Assembly (NCBI GenBank): GCA_024742405.1 | Contig: JANSYP010000001.1 | Coordinates: forward strand, 186,001 to 250,000 | Origin: Paracoccaceae bacterium | Lineage (GTDB): Bacteria > Pseudomonadota > Alphaproteobacteria > Rhodobacterales > Rhodobacteraceae | Direction of reading: 5' to 3' | DNA length: 64,000 nt | Shown here: in pieces, positions 48,057 to 56,117 of the stretch | Position numbering within the stretch: the first letter of the stretch is position 1 | Layout: the number at the start of each line of letters is the position of its first letter | Position numbers and translations under genes: made by a program | Notes under the pieces: generated by a model | What the model was told of the DNA's origin: nothing | The model's input: only the letters and a program-made list of their open reading frames with translations | The model's database searches: none

Positions 48057-48261
48057 GCTCGGGTCCGTGGTTTGTGTCGTCCATCGTTCCGCGCGTCGCT
48101 GAGTGTCAGGGAACGCCGTCAGTGACCTGCCGGGCGGCCCGCCCGCCAGCCTGCCGGCTCAGGTCGTTATCCGGGTGACGTACGAACTGCGCAGGTCGGC
48201 GGGCCGGCTCTCATGGGGCCCGTGAACGCACTGCCAGCCTGGCTGTCTTGGATGGCGGTGG

Positions 48262-48702
48262 TTACGCGTTCTCCAGAGCGAGGATGCCGTGCAAGGCTTG
48301 GTTGCCTTCAGTCAGATCAGCCAGGCTGACCGGATCGAGCGTGCCGTAGAAGGCCTCCAGTGCTTCACCGAGCAGTCCACGGAGTTTGCAGCAGCCCTTG
48401 AGCGGGCACTCGTTTTCGGCCCCCTCGAAGCATTCCGCGAAGGGCAGGCAGGACTCGAATACCCGGATGACGTTGCCCACGCTGATCGCCTCAGGCGAGC
48501 GCGCCAGTCGGATGCCACCGGCGCGACCGCGCAAAGTCAGAATGAATCCGTGCTGTCCGAGCTGGTTGATCACAAGGCCGAGGTGGTTTTCCGACGCGTT
48601 GCAGGCGGTGGCGATTTCGCTTTTCCGGACCGTGCGGCCGTCATTGACGGCGCAGAACATGAGGGCCCGCATGGCCAGATTGGTGCGCATGGTTAACCGC
48701 AT
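48262..48702 (-). CDS. nsrR: Rrf2-family regulator, NsrR-like
   Basis: A 146-residue Rrf2 regulator. The N-terminal winged helix (MRLTMRTNLAMRALMFCAVN; RKSEIATACNASENHLGLVINQLGQHGFI) is followed by a cysteine cluster, C85-x5-C91-x7-C99 with C104/C105, in the place where NsrR binds its nitric-oxide-sensing [Fe-S] cluster. NsrR represses NO-detoxification and nitrosative-stress genes. It is divergent from an unknown membrane protein gene whose promoter has an FNR-like box, supporting a role in low-oxygen/NO response. IscR or RsrR-like identity is less likely given the spacing. Confidence 0.82.
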   Translation of the reverse strand: MRLTMRTNLAMRALMFCAVNDGRTVRKSEIATACNASENHLGLVINQLGQHGFILTLRGRAGGIRLARSPEAISVGNVIRVFESCLPFAECFEGAENECPLKGCCKLRGLLGEALEAFYGTLDPVSLADLTEGNQALHGILALENA

Positions 48703-48761
48703 GGTCGGTCTCTCTCCCGTGAAAACCTGTCTCAGTGATGCATATTATCGTTTGATCTGAC

Positions 48762-48775
48762 TTGATCTGTATCAG
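48762..48775 (+). promoter_or_regulatory. FNR/FnrL-like box
   Basis: TTGATCTGTATCAG matches the TTGAT-N4-ATCAA FNR consensus in nine of ten defined bases. It lies 21 bases upstream of the GTG start at 48797 and about 60 bases upstream of the NsrR-like start. A partial copy (TTGATCTGA) is just to the left. Its nearness to the start would put it near or downstream of the transcription start for the 48797 gene, so activation or repression is open. Confidence 0.45.
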
Positions 48776-48796
48776 TTGTGCGGAAGGAGACAGCGC

Positions 48797-49489
48797 GTGC
48801 TGCATATCGTCTGTCCTGCCACGGTGCTCGGACGCGAGGGTCTGGTGCTGACCTCGGCCCCGCCGCGCCCGATGCTCTGGCGGGGACTGGGCATATGCCC
48901 GCGCAACCCGTTCGGGAAAAAGATCTTCTGGCGGCTGCTCTTTGAGCAATCGCTGCCGCGCTACCTGATCGCGCTGACACCGTTTCCGGTCGCGATGATG
49001 ATCTGGCCGGATCTCGCGTTGCCGATCGCCCAGGCACCGCTGGCGATGTTCATCCTGGTCTACTGGGTCGAGGCCAATGTGCTGGCGGTGCCCACCAAGG
49101 AAAAGCGCGCAAAGCTGATGCCGCGGGAGGAGGCCGACCGGGGGCTCGATTTGCTGCGGGTGCGTCTGCGCGAGGTCCTGACCCGGATCGTTGCCGGGCG
49201 TCCCGAGGCCGCAGAGCGGATGCATCTCGTTGTCGAGCAATCGCCCCTGAAGGGAATCGTGCCGCTGACGCTGGTGTCGGTGCAGGTCGAAGCGGCGGGC
49301 GGTCCCCAAGTGCTGGATCTGACCGAGGCGGAGCGCGCGATGATCGAAGAAGGGATCTTTGACGACGCACTGCCCGAAACACTGCTGCTCCGGATCAACC
49401 TCACAGAGAACGAGTTCCTGCGCAGCAGCGCACTGGACCCGGCGACGATCTCGGCCCATGCGCGGCTCCTGGCGATGGCGGGGGACTAG
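48797..49489 (+). CDS. Unknown membrane-associated protein next to NsrR-like regulator
   Basis: A 230-residue protein. Two hydrophobic segments lie at about 55-100 (YLIALTPFPVAMMIWPDLALPI and APLAMFILVYWVEANVLAV), then a soluble C-terminal part with alternating charged helices (EEADRGLDLLRVRLREVLTRIV) and a beta region (GIVPLTLVSVQVEAAGG). I do not recognise the family. GTG 48797 is chosen for GGAAGGAGA upstream; the longer frame from 48776 begins inside the FNR-like box. Context (NsrR, FNR box) suggests a nitrosative or oxygen-limitation role. Confidence 0.75.
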   Translation: MLHIVCPATVLGREGLVLTSAPPRPMLWRGLGICPRNPFGKKIFWRLLFEQSLPRYLIALTPFPVAMMIWPDLALPIAQAPLAMFILVYWVEANVLAVPTKEKRAKLMPREEADRGLDLLRVRLREVLTRIVAGRPEAAERMHLVVEQSPLKGIVPLTLVSVQVEAAGGPQVLDLTEAERAMIEEGIFDDALPETLLLRINLTENEFLRSSALDPATISAHARLLAMAGD

Positions 49490-50799
49490 CGGGCCAGACT
49501 GATCACGCGACCAAATCCGGGTTTGCGTGGCGGTGCCTCGGCCGGGATCGCCCAGAGCACGTCGAGCCCACGCGGGCAAGCGCCGGTCGGGCCATCGAGA
49601 TCGGTGAGCAGGATCGCCAGCGCCGGGTTCAGGGTTGCGGCGGCGGCCAGCGGCGGGGCCAGGTTCGTGCCGCCGTCCCGCGCCAGGGGCGTCTTTTGCA
49701 GCGTGGCGCGCAGGGTTCCTGGGGCGAGCTGACACGTCTCGCGCACCGCATCGTCAAACAGGATCAGGTGCGTTTCCGCGCCGCTCCGCCGGGCGATGCC
49801 GTCGAGTTCGCCCGCGAACTTGGCCAACAGCGCGTCGGGGATCGAGCCGGACATGTCGAGCGCCACCGCCAGCCGCGGCACCCTGAGGTCGCGCCGTTGG
49901 CCCGGCTCGAACACCGGCTCAGGGCCCCTGGACGCGCGCGCCGCGGCGTCAAGCGCCAGCCAGCGCCCGGCTGGGCGCTGATAGCTGCGACGCGGCGCTT
50001 GCAACACGGCGCGGGACACAAGCCGGCGCAGGTGCCGCTCCCAGGGCGTGCGGCTGCGGGGGATGTCGCCCAACCGATGACCGATCGATCCCAGCCCGCG
50101 GCCGGCCTGACGGCCAGCCTCCAGCGCTTTGGCCAGGCGCGCCTGCCAGTCGGCCTCGTCCTGCGCCTCCTCGGCCTCGTCCCCGCCGCCGTCGGGGTCG
50201 AGGTCCTCTTTGAACCCCTGCTCCTGCGCGTAGGACCTGGCACGTTCTGCACTGGTGCCCGCGTCGGACGGGGCGCGGGTTCGGGAGGGCGCGTCGCCCA
50301 TTCCAGCGCCACGGTCCTGGCGTGTCAGCGCGATATAGAGCTTTTCGGCATCCCACTCGCGCAGCGCCTGTTCGGTATCGACCGGAGCGGAAAACGCCCG
50401 GCCGACCAACTCGCTCAGCATCACGGAGGGGCGGGGCAGGGCGTAACCGGCGGCCTCCACCGTCGTGTTTGCAATCGCGTCCGCAGCCAGATTGAAGAGC
50501 CCGTCTTCAAAGGCCTCCCCGAGCCGCGCCCTGAGCGCGGACCCCCGAGCGCCGTGGCGCAGCGCGACATGGAGGATGTGGTGCGCGCAGAGCCCGACCT
50601 GTTCGGGCAAAGACAGATCCTCGAACCTCGCCCCATAGGTGATCCGGGTGCCAGCTGATCGGACGCGCACGGTGCCAGTGTCGCCGTCGCGATGCTCGCA
50701 CCAGAGTGCCAGCGCGGCAAAGGCGGGGTCGTCTTCGGACAGTTTGCGCAGGGCCCGGGTGGCGCGGGCGGAATGAATACCCGGCGCGGCGTCAGACAA
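49486..50799 (-). CDS. VWA-like metallopeptidase-type protein (DUF2201 family)
   Basis: A 437-residue protein. The N-terminal part carries CAHHILHVALRHGAR (about 74-88), the position of a zinc HExxH motif in this family but with His in place of Glu. The C-terminal part is a VWA-like domain with a MIDAS-type DMSGS (in RLAVALDMSGSIPDALLAKF) and DGGTNLAPPL. A long acidic linker (DLDPDGGGDEAEEAQDEAD) joins them. The start is TTG 50799, overlapping the stop of the MoxR ATPase gene by eight bases; no ATG gives the conserved HSARATRALRKL start. It is the usual partner of MoxR ATPases and may be a chaperone for metal or complex insertion. Confidence 0.82.
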   Translation of the reverse strand: MSDAAPGIHSARATRALRKLSEDDPAFAALALWCEHRDGDTGTVRVRSAGTRITYGARFEDLSLPEQVGLCAHHILHVALRHGARGSALRARLGEAFEDGLFNLAADAIANTTVEAAGYALPRPSVMLSELVGRAFSAPVDTEQALREWDAEKLYIALTRQDRGAGMGDAPSRTRAPSDAGTSAERARSYAQEQGFKEDLDPDGGGDEAEEAQDEADWQARLAKALEAGRQAGRGLGSIGHRLGDIPRSRTPWERHLRRLVSRAVLQAPRRSYQRPAGRWLALDAAARASRGPEPVFEPGQRRDLRVPRLAVALDMSGSIPDALLAKFAGELDGIARRSGAETHLILFDDAVRETCQLAPGTLRATLQKTPLARDGGTNLAPPLAAAATLNPALAILLTDLDGPTGACPRGLDVLWAIPAEAPPRKPGFGRVISLAR

Positions 50800-51910
50800 G
50801 GCCGAGCGCCTTGCGTTCCTCCGAATAGGACCGGAACGCGGGCGAGGCGAGGAACGCGTCTGCCAGCCCCAACTCAAGCCCGCGCCGGATCAGCGTCTCG
50901 AACCCGTAGGTCGCGAGCTCGCCCAGGGGCAGGGCGCGGAACCCCGGATCGTCCGAGAGGCTGTCGAGCTGGCGGATCTCGGCCATGATCTCGATGACCC
51001 TAGGTGCGCTCTCGGCATCGAGCGCGCCCACCAGACCGTAAACCAGCGCCGTCAGCCCGTGCAGGTTCGACGGGTAATGCGCCAGCCGCCCTCTTTTATC
51101 CATCGCCAGCATCTCGGTCACCTGGACCGTGGCGGCCACCTCGTCGGCGACGGTGGCGAACTCTGCCGCCACGGCCTCGCCGACGATCCCAGCCACCATG
51201 ATGTTGCGCTGCTGGCGGTCCGGGATGGCCGCGCAGACCTGGGCGACGCGCTCCCAGCTGCGCGGCGTGCAGGCGATCATCTGCCCGGCCTCCAGCGCGG
51301 CTTCGGTGGTTTCCAGCAGATCGGGGCGCGTCTTGATGAAGGCGATAACCGCCGGGTGCAGCCCGCGCGGTGCGGCGAAATTGTCCAGCCAGTCGGGCGC
51401 GCTGGCGACGATGCGCATATGGATCAAACGGTCCGACAGCGCGGTGTTCATCTCATAGGCGACGGCGCCGTCTTCGACACTGTTGCCCGCTGCCACGACA
51501 AAGACGCTGTCGGGCAGGCGGTGCTGGCCGACGCGGCGCTCCTGCAGCAGCCCGTAGACCGTGGGCTGCAGATAAGGTGAGGCCGAGGTCAGTTCGTCGA
51601 GAAACAGGACTGCCGGCTGACCGGGATCGTCGGGCAGATCGTCGGGACGGTACCAGGTCGTCTTGCGGGTTTCATGGTCGTAATAGGGCAGCCCGCGCAG
51701 ATCCTGCGGCTCGATCGTGGTAAGCCGCAGGTCGTAGAGCCGTCCGCCGATGCTGTCTGCCAGTTGCTGCACCAGTTGCGTCTTGCCGACTCCGGGCCGC
51801 CCATGGAGCATCCAGGACGCGGTCAGCTGGCCTGCCGCCTGCGCCATCCACCCCGCCCGCAACGTGGCCAAAGCCCGTCCCGCGGAAACCTGCATCGCAT
51901 TGACGCCCAT
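50792..51910 (-). CDS. MoxR-type AAA+ ATPase
   Basis: A 372-residue AAA+ ATPase. Walker A is HGRPGVGKTQLVQQ (about 37-50), Walker B is VLFLDELTSA, and sensor-type Asn/Arg residues lie in VVAAGNSVEDGAV and MNTALSDRLIHM. MoxR proteins act with VWA partners as chaperones that activate metalloenzymes or complexes. ATG 51910 lies six bases after AGGAGG. It is coupled to the VWA gene downstream and preceded 60 bases upstream by the PhnM-like gene. Confidence 0.92.
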   Translation of the reverse strand: MGVNAMQVSAGRALATLRAGWMAQAAGQLTASWMLHGRPGVGKTQLVQQLADSIGGRLYDLRLTTIEPQDLRGLPYYDHETRKTTWYRPDDLPDDPGQPAVLFLDELTSASPYLQPTVYGLLQERRVGQHRLPDSVFVVAAGNSVEDGAVAYEMNTALSDRLIHMRIVASAPDWLDNFAAPRGLHPAVIAFIKTRPDLLETTEAALEAGQMIACTPRSWERVAQVCAAIPDRQQRNIMVAGIVGEAVAAEFATVADEVAATVQVTEMLAMDKRGRLAHYPSNLHGLTALVYGLVGALDAESAPRVIEIMAEIRQLDSLSDDPGFRALPLGELATYGFETLIRRGLELGLADAFLASPAFRSYSEERKALGLV

Positions 51911-51970
51911 CGCCACCCTCCTGCCCGTGGCCAAGAGATGGGGCGCCGGTCGGCGCTGTCGAGCGCGTGC

Positions 51971-53143
51971 CTATTCGGCCGCCATCCCGTGCAGGTCGTC
52001 GCGCAGACCCATGAAGCGGTGCGCGGCCTCGCCGGACAGGAATGCCAGCCGCCCGCCACTGATCGTCGCCTCAACGGCGCGGGTACGGGCTTGGACGATC
52101 GTCAGGTCGGCGCGCCGTCCCGGGGCGATCTCGCCCCGGTCGGGCAGGCGCAGGATGCGCGCCGGGATCTCGGACACCCGTCGCCAGGCCTGTTCCAGCG
52201 GCATCAGACCGAGATCCACGAGCCGGAACGCGGCTTGCAAAGGGCTCGCGGAGTGCGCGCCGGAGATCAGGGCATCGCAGGTCCCGTGGCGCAACAGGTC
52301 GACGGGGTCGAGCTTGCGACCGCAGACCGCTGGGCGCAGCAGTCCGTCGGCGGAGAGTAAAACGGGATCTCCGACGGCGCGGGCGGCCCCGGCAACCTGA
52401 GCGGTTTCCGGGGCGACGCAGAGCCGCGCACCGATCATGCTCAGATGCTCGCGGGCTTCGGCGGTCCGGTCCCCGACAGAGCCATAGAGCACGCCGATCT
52501 CGTCGAACTGCTCGGCCAGGCGGCACAGATGACGCGGCATGCGCCCCGCGGCGGCCAGCATGTCGTCCAGTGCCGCGGACGTGGCCTCCGGCGAGCCGCC
52601 CTCCGTCTGGCACCATTGCACGAACCGCTCGGGATTATGTGCCCGAAGATCGCGTGCGGCGGATACGAGATTGCGAAACAGGACCAGAGACACGCCGTGG
52701 TCGCGCACCAACCCCATCAAGTCGCTGGCGCTGTCGATCATGTGCGGATCGGCGCGCAGTTGCAGGTGCAGATCGGTCAGCGCGCGGCTGCGATGGCTGT
52801 CCCAACGGCGGACGGTTTCGAGCGCCGCGGATGGGGCGACGGCGGAGCGTTCCCAGGACCAGGGCACCGAAATGCAGCGGGTCGTCACCCCATGGGCGGC
52901 GGCCTCCTGATCGACCTGGACCATGTCGCAATCGCCGGCGGTGTCGGGGCCGATGTGACGCAAGGCGCCGGTGTGGTGCAGATCGACGATGCCCGGAAGG
53001 ATCAGATAGCCGCTCAGATCGACCTCCGGGAACGGGCCCGACGCGATCCGGCCGCCGGCAAGCGCCACGGTGCGCGCGCTCAGCTGGCCGTCGCGCAGGG
53101 CGACGGCGCCGGTCAGTCGAATCGGTGGCAGTGGCGCGGGCAT
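51971..53143 (-). CDS. PhnM-like amidohydrolase-fold protein lacking metal ligands
   Basis: A 390-residue protein with the overall pattern of PhnM (ribose 1-methylphosphonate triphosphate diphosphatase): LTGAVALRDGQLSARTVALAGGRI, PEVDLSGYLILPGIVDLHHTGALRHIGP, LLQAAFRLVD-like end region and PGRRADLTIVQAR. However, the usual D-x-H-x-D start reads DLHHTG, the usual MDHTPGQ stretch reads LFRNLVSAAR, and the usual SSDYxP stretch reads ISGAHSAS. It is therefore probably catalytically altered or inactive. ATG 53143 (MPAPLPPIRLTGA) is preferred to 53203. No other phn genes are present; its neighbours are MoxR/VWA. Confidence 0.75.
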   Translation of the reverse strand: MPAPLPPIRLTGAVALRDGQLSARTVALAGGRIASGPFPEVDLSGYLILPGIVDLHHTGALRHIGPDTAGDCDMVQVDQEAAAHGVTTRCISVPWSWERSAVAPSAALETVRRWDSHRSRALTDLHLQLRADPHMIDSASDLMGLVRDHGVSLVLFRNLVSAARDLRAHNPERFVQWCQTEGGSPEATSAALDDMLAAAGRMPRHLCRLAEQFDEIGVLYGSVGDRTAEAREHLSMIGARLCVAPETAQVAGAARAVGDPVLLSADGLLRPAVCGRKLDPVDLLRHGTCDALISGAHSASPLQAAFRLVDLGLMPLEQAWRRVSEIPARILRLPDRGEIAPGRRADLTIVQARTRAVEATISGGRLAFLSGEAAHRFMGLRDDLHGMAAE

Positions 53144-53355
53144 CGGCGACCCCGGCAGGTTGAATGCACAATTCCAAGTGTCCTGTGGATAAGTGCGGCT
53201 CATGACCCGTCAGTGACAGTAACCTGCGGGTTTTATGACATCTGTTCAGCCAACATGCTGCGCGCACCGCTGAATCGCGGTTGTGTTCTGGACCTGCACC
53301 GAGCCGCTCCCTAGGATTCGCTACAAAATACAATCCGCGCGACGGGGAGCAGACC

Positions 53356-53997
53356 ATGGCAGGATTCGCGATCACGGTGGCGCAACAAAAGGGCGGGAGC
53401 GGCAAGACCACGCTCGCGGCCAACCTGGCGGTGGAGTACCGGCGGCGCGGGCATACCGTGGCGGTGCTCGACACAGATCCACAGGGCTCGCTCGGCCGCT
53501 GGTTCATGGCCCGGCGCGACCGGCTGGCCGACGAGGATGGCCTCGATTTTGCGACCGCGTCGGCCTGGGGCGTATCCTACGAGATGGAAAAGCTGCGCAA
53601 GAACAATGAGATCGTCATCATAGACACGCCCCCGAAGATCGACAGCGACCTCAAACCGACGCTGCGCGCCAGCAATGTCATCATCGTCCCGGTCGCCACC
53701 AGCCACGTGGATCTATGGGCGACGGAGAGCATCCTGGACATGGCGCACCGGGAAAAGCGCCCCGTCCTGCTGGTGCTGAACAGGGCGTCGAGCCGGGCAA
53801 GGCTCACCGCCGAGGTGTCCGCGCAACTCGACACTCTTGATGGCGATCGCGCGGCAACCGTGCTCGGCAGCCGTGTCGTTTATGCCGAGGTTCTCGGACA
53901 AGGGCTCGGCGTCGCCGAGAAAGCGCCGAAGGGCCCTGCAGCGGCTGAAATAAGCGCCTTGGCCGATGAAATCGCCGACGTACTCAACGCGGGTTGA
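53356..53997 (+). CDS. Orphan ParA-family ATPase
   Basis: A 213-residue ParA/MinD ATPase with the deviant Walker A KGGSGKTTLAAN (about 10-21, signature Lys at both sites), the Walker A' region VLDTDPQGSL and VIIDTPPK. There is no N-terminal helix-turn-helix and no parB next to it. It resembles the short orphan ParAs of Alphaproteobacteria, some of which position cytoplasmic clusters or chemoreceptors (PpfA-like). The target here is unknown. ATG 53356 has GGGGAGC upstream. Confidence 0.88.
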   Translation: MAGFAITVAQQKGGSGKTTLAANLAVEYRRRGHTVAVLDTDPQGSLGRWFMARRDRLADEDGLDFATASAWGVSYEMEKLRKNNEIVIIDTPPKIDSDLKPTLRASNVIIVPVATSHVDLWATESILDMAHREKRPVLLVLNRASSRARLTAEVSAQLDTLDGDRAATVLGSRVVYAEVLGQGLGVAEKAPKGPAAAEISALADEIADVLNAG

Positions 53998-54084
53998 ATT
54001 GGCCCATGTCCGGTTGGACCGGCTTGGCCGGTCCGGTTGAGACTGCCGCGTCCCCGATACCCATCTGGTTTCGAGGGCGGCGCC

Positions 54085-54177
54085 TTAGATCGCGGCCCAG
54101 TCCGTGAAGCGCACCGGCGGGTTCTCGGGCTGCGGCTTGGGGGCGGTGTCGGGTTTGGGTTTGGGTGTATTCGGCAT
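54085..54177 (-). CDS. 30-residue Pro/Lys-rich peptide ending in VRFTDWA
   Basis: A very short gene with a textbook Shine-Dalgarno (AGAGGAGG) before ATG 54177. The product begins MPNTPKPKP, is almost entirely Pro, Lys, Asn, Asp and Glu, and ends PPVRFTDWAAI. A second gene at 55381-55482 encodes a peptide with the same ending. Their last coding bases are nearly identical at the DNA level (21 identical bases). Two independent strong ribosome-binding sites and a conserved C-terminus argue that both are translated. No known family comes to mind. Confidence 0.65.
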   Translation of the reverse strand: MPNTPKPKPDTAPKPQPENPPVRFTDWAAI

Positions 54178-54578
54178 CGTAACAGTCCTCCTCTTTACAA
54201 GTTCAATCTACCAACAGTTCAATCAGTTTTGTCCGTTTTCCGGATCTCTTGGTTAAAAGTATAAAGAAAATCCGGGTCTGTCTTTTCAAAAGTTGCGCCA
54301 AACACGTTTACGTAGCGTGAATATTGCGTGATGGTAACAATCCTCACCAGTTTGTCTGCGGTCGGGCAACAAGTGACGTAGGCGCTCTTGCATCGTCTCC
54401 AGAGCATGGCTCATGGGCGACCCGCGCGCAGTGCGCCGTGACACTGAAAGTCAACGAAAGAGTCGATGCCCGAAAGCTTTTTGAGGGTTCGCGCGCAAGT
54501 CGGAAGGACACTGGCGGGCCCACTGTCGCTTCGGGTCCCCGCCGTCTAGACTGGCGCGAAATCGACAGCGAGGGCGCG
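54178..54578. other. AT-rich stretch upstream of the thioesterase gene
   Basis: No supported gene. The part from about 54190 to 54370 is clearly AT-richer than average. It carries a direct repeat GTTCAATC (54201-54208 and 54217-54224), 16 bases apart, just upstream of the 30-residue peptide gene, possibly part of its promoter. The rest probably contains the thioesterase promoter. Confidence 0.4.
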
Positions 54579-54980
54579 ATGACCGACACTCCACAAGGCA
54601 CGTTGTTGCTCCGGACGCTGGCCATGCCGGCGGACGTCAATGTGAACGGCGATATCTTCGGCGGATGGGTGCTGAGCCAGATGGACATCGCCGCGGGCAT
54701 CATCGCCGGGGCCCGCGCGAAAGGCCGCGTGGCAACGATCGCGATCGACGCGATGAAGTTTATCGCGCCCGTAGCGGTCGGCGACGTGCTGTGTGTCTAT
54801 GGTCAGATTGACCGGGTCGGGCGCTCGTCGATGGCTGTGGGTCTGGAAGCCTGGGCGCTGCGCGGCCGGCACGGTGACCGCGAGAAGGTGACCGAGGCCA
54901 CCTTCACCTTCGTGGCGATCGACGTGAACAAACGTCCGCGTCCGGTACCGCCCGAGGATGGCGCGCCGGTCGCTGTGTGA
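54579..54980 (+). CDS. Acyl-CoA thioesterase, YciA-like hotdog protein
   Basis: A 133-residue hotdog-fold thioesterase. The family signature is PADVNVNGDIFGGWVLSQMDIAAGIIA (about 18-44), with the catalytic Asp of NGDIFGGW. It continues with VATIAIDAMKFIAPVAVGDVLCVYG. It hydrolyses short to medium acyl-CoAs in the cytoplasm. The normal YciA length is matched. ATG 54579 is the only start keeping the conserved N-terminus. Convergent with the cold-shock gene. Confidence 0.92.
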   Translation: MTDTPQGTLLLRTLAMPADVNVNGDIFGGWVLSQMDIAAGIIAGARAKGRVATIAIDAMKFIAPVAVGDVLCVYGQIDRVGRSSMAVGLEAWALRGRHGDREKVTEATFTFVAIDVNKRPRPVPPEDGAPVAV

Positions 54981-54998
54981 TCGGCGCGATTTCGTCTG

Positions 54999-55205
54999 TC
55001 AGAGCAGTTCGATATTTGCCGCGCTTTCGCGACCGTCGCGGCCGGACTGCAGCTCGAACGTGACTTTCTGATTGTCGGCCAGACCGGTGAGTCCAGAGCG
55101 CTCAACCGCGGAAATATGGACAAAAACGTCTTTGCCGCCGTCTTCGGGCGCGATGAAGCCGTAGCCTTTGGTGGTGTTGAACCATTTCACGGTGCCAGTG
55201 GCCAT
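54999..55205 (-). CDS. cspA: Cold-shock protein, CspA family
   Basis: A 68-residue OB-fold protein: MATGTVKWFNTTKGYGFIAPEDGGKDVFVHISAVERSG contains RNP1 (KGYGFI) and RNP2 (VFVHI). It binds single-stranded RNA/DNA and melts RNA structure. ATG 55205 lies after AAGGAGACACGG. The 175-base stretch between it and the small peptide gene at 55381 is its likely long leader, common in csp genes. Confidence 0.96.
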   Translation of the reverse strand: MATGTVKWFNTTKGYGFIAPEDGGKDVFVHISAVERSGLTGLADNQKVTFELQSGRDGRESAANIELL

Positions 55206-55380
55206 ACCCCGTGTCTCCTTTGGTATTTGCCGATCGCGGTAGTGCATCGGCCCGGCGGTGTTCAGCGGATCGAAAGAACTGACAGCCGGATAGGAGGCAG
55301 GGATCGAAGGCAGAAAGGTCGCACGCGCGTTTATGGCAGCGGTCCGGCCCTTCGACAAGAGCGGCAAAGGAGGTCGAAAC

Positions 55381-55482
55381 TCAGATCTGGGCCCAGTCCG
55401 TGAAGCGCACGGGTTTGGGCGGGCGGCTTGGTACCGGTACCGGTTTTTCGGGCGTCTTGGACGCGGGTTCCTGGGTGTCCAT
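55381..55482 (-). CDS. 33-residue Pro/Lys-rich peptide ending in VRFTDWA (paralogue)
   Basis: The second member of the pair. ATG 55482 follows AGGAGAGCAGTG. The product begins MDTQEPASKTPEKP, is again Pro/Lys/Val-rich, and ends KPVRFTDWAQI, matching the peptide at 54085 over its last ten residues except one. The N-terminal halves differ in sequence but not in composition. This is the pattern of a short disordered tail carrying a conserved C-terminal recognition motif. It is located just upstream of cspA on the same strand. Confidence 0.65.
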   Translation of the reverse strand: MDTQEPASKTPEKPVPVPSRPPKPVRFTDWAQI

Positions 55483-55699
55483 CACTGCTCTCCTGTCACG
55501 CTCCGGGCGGGGAAAGGGCGGCGGGCCTGTCCGCGCGCCAAATGCCGGGGCCTGAACCTAAGCGTAGATGAGACTGGTGAAAGGGCCCTTCACGTTTGGT
55601 AACGGCGTGTTGCATGTTGCAAATCCGCCGCGCCTGCCCCTGCCGCCAGAGCCGCAGACATGGTATGATGGCACCATTGCACAGCTGGGGGGAGGTGCC

Positions 55700-55987
55700 A
55701 TGTCCTATGCCACAATCACCACTTGGGAGCTGCATGACGGCGCCGACTGGGGGCTCTTTCTGCGCAATGTCGAAGAGCACCGATTGCCGGCGCTGAAGGA
55801 GTTGGGGGCGACCCGCGTGACGGTGATCCGCACCAGCGACCGGACAGTGGCGGCGCTGTCGGAATGGCCCGACGCGCAGACCCGCGACGACGCTGTGGGG
55901 ATGATCGAAGTGGTGCGCAAGAAAGTGCGCAGCGACGGCTCGCGCATGACCGGCGAGATGATGGGCGAGGTCGTCGCAGAGGCCTGA
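55700..55987 (+). CDS. Small conserved hypothetical protein, possible ferredoxin-like/ABM fold
   Basis: A 95-residue protein: MSYATITTWELHDGADWGLFLRNVEEHRLPALKELGATRVTVIRTSDRTVAALSEWPDAQT (read from residue 1 in pieces) has the length and beta-alpha-beta feel of dimeric alpha-beta barrel proteins. I see no catalytic residues. The C-terminal helix is Met/Lys-rich (RMTGEMMGEVVAEA). The start follows GGGGGAGG. Function is unknown. Confidence 0.7.
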   Translation: MSYATITTWELHDGADWGLFLRNVEEHRLPALKELGATRVTVIRTSDRTVAALSEWPDAQTRDDAVGMIEVVRKKVRSDGSRMTGEMMGEVVAEA

Positions 55988-56117
55988 GGGGCCGTTTCCG
56001 GCTGTCTGCAACGCGTCGGTACCGCGTCGGTATCACGTCGGTGTCCGGCGCGCGCCGCGCTCGGAGCCCGTTAACCCGGCCGGGGCATGGTGGGCCCACG
56101 TGACCCGGAGAGTGCCG

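Noticed and set aside
48124-48165. Terminator after the DUF2892 gene (GACCTG ... CAGGTC with GC-rich interior)
   Set aside because: Pairing inside is imperfect and no T-run follows in either direction, so it was not called.
56100-56117. BrnT toxin gene upstream of the BrnA-like gene
   Set aside because: The only upstream frame is the 95-residue protein at 55700-55987, which shows no BrnT signature.
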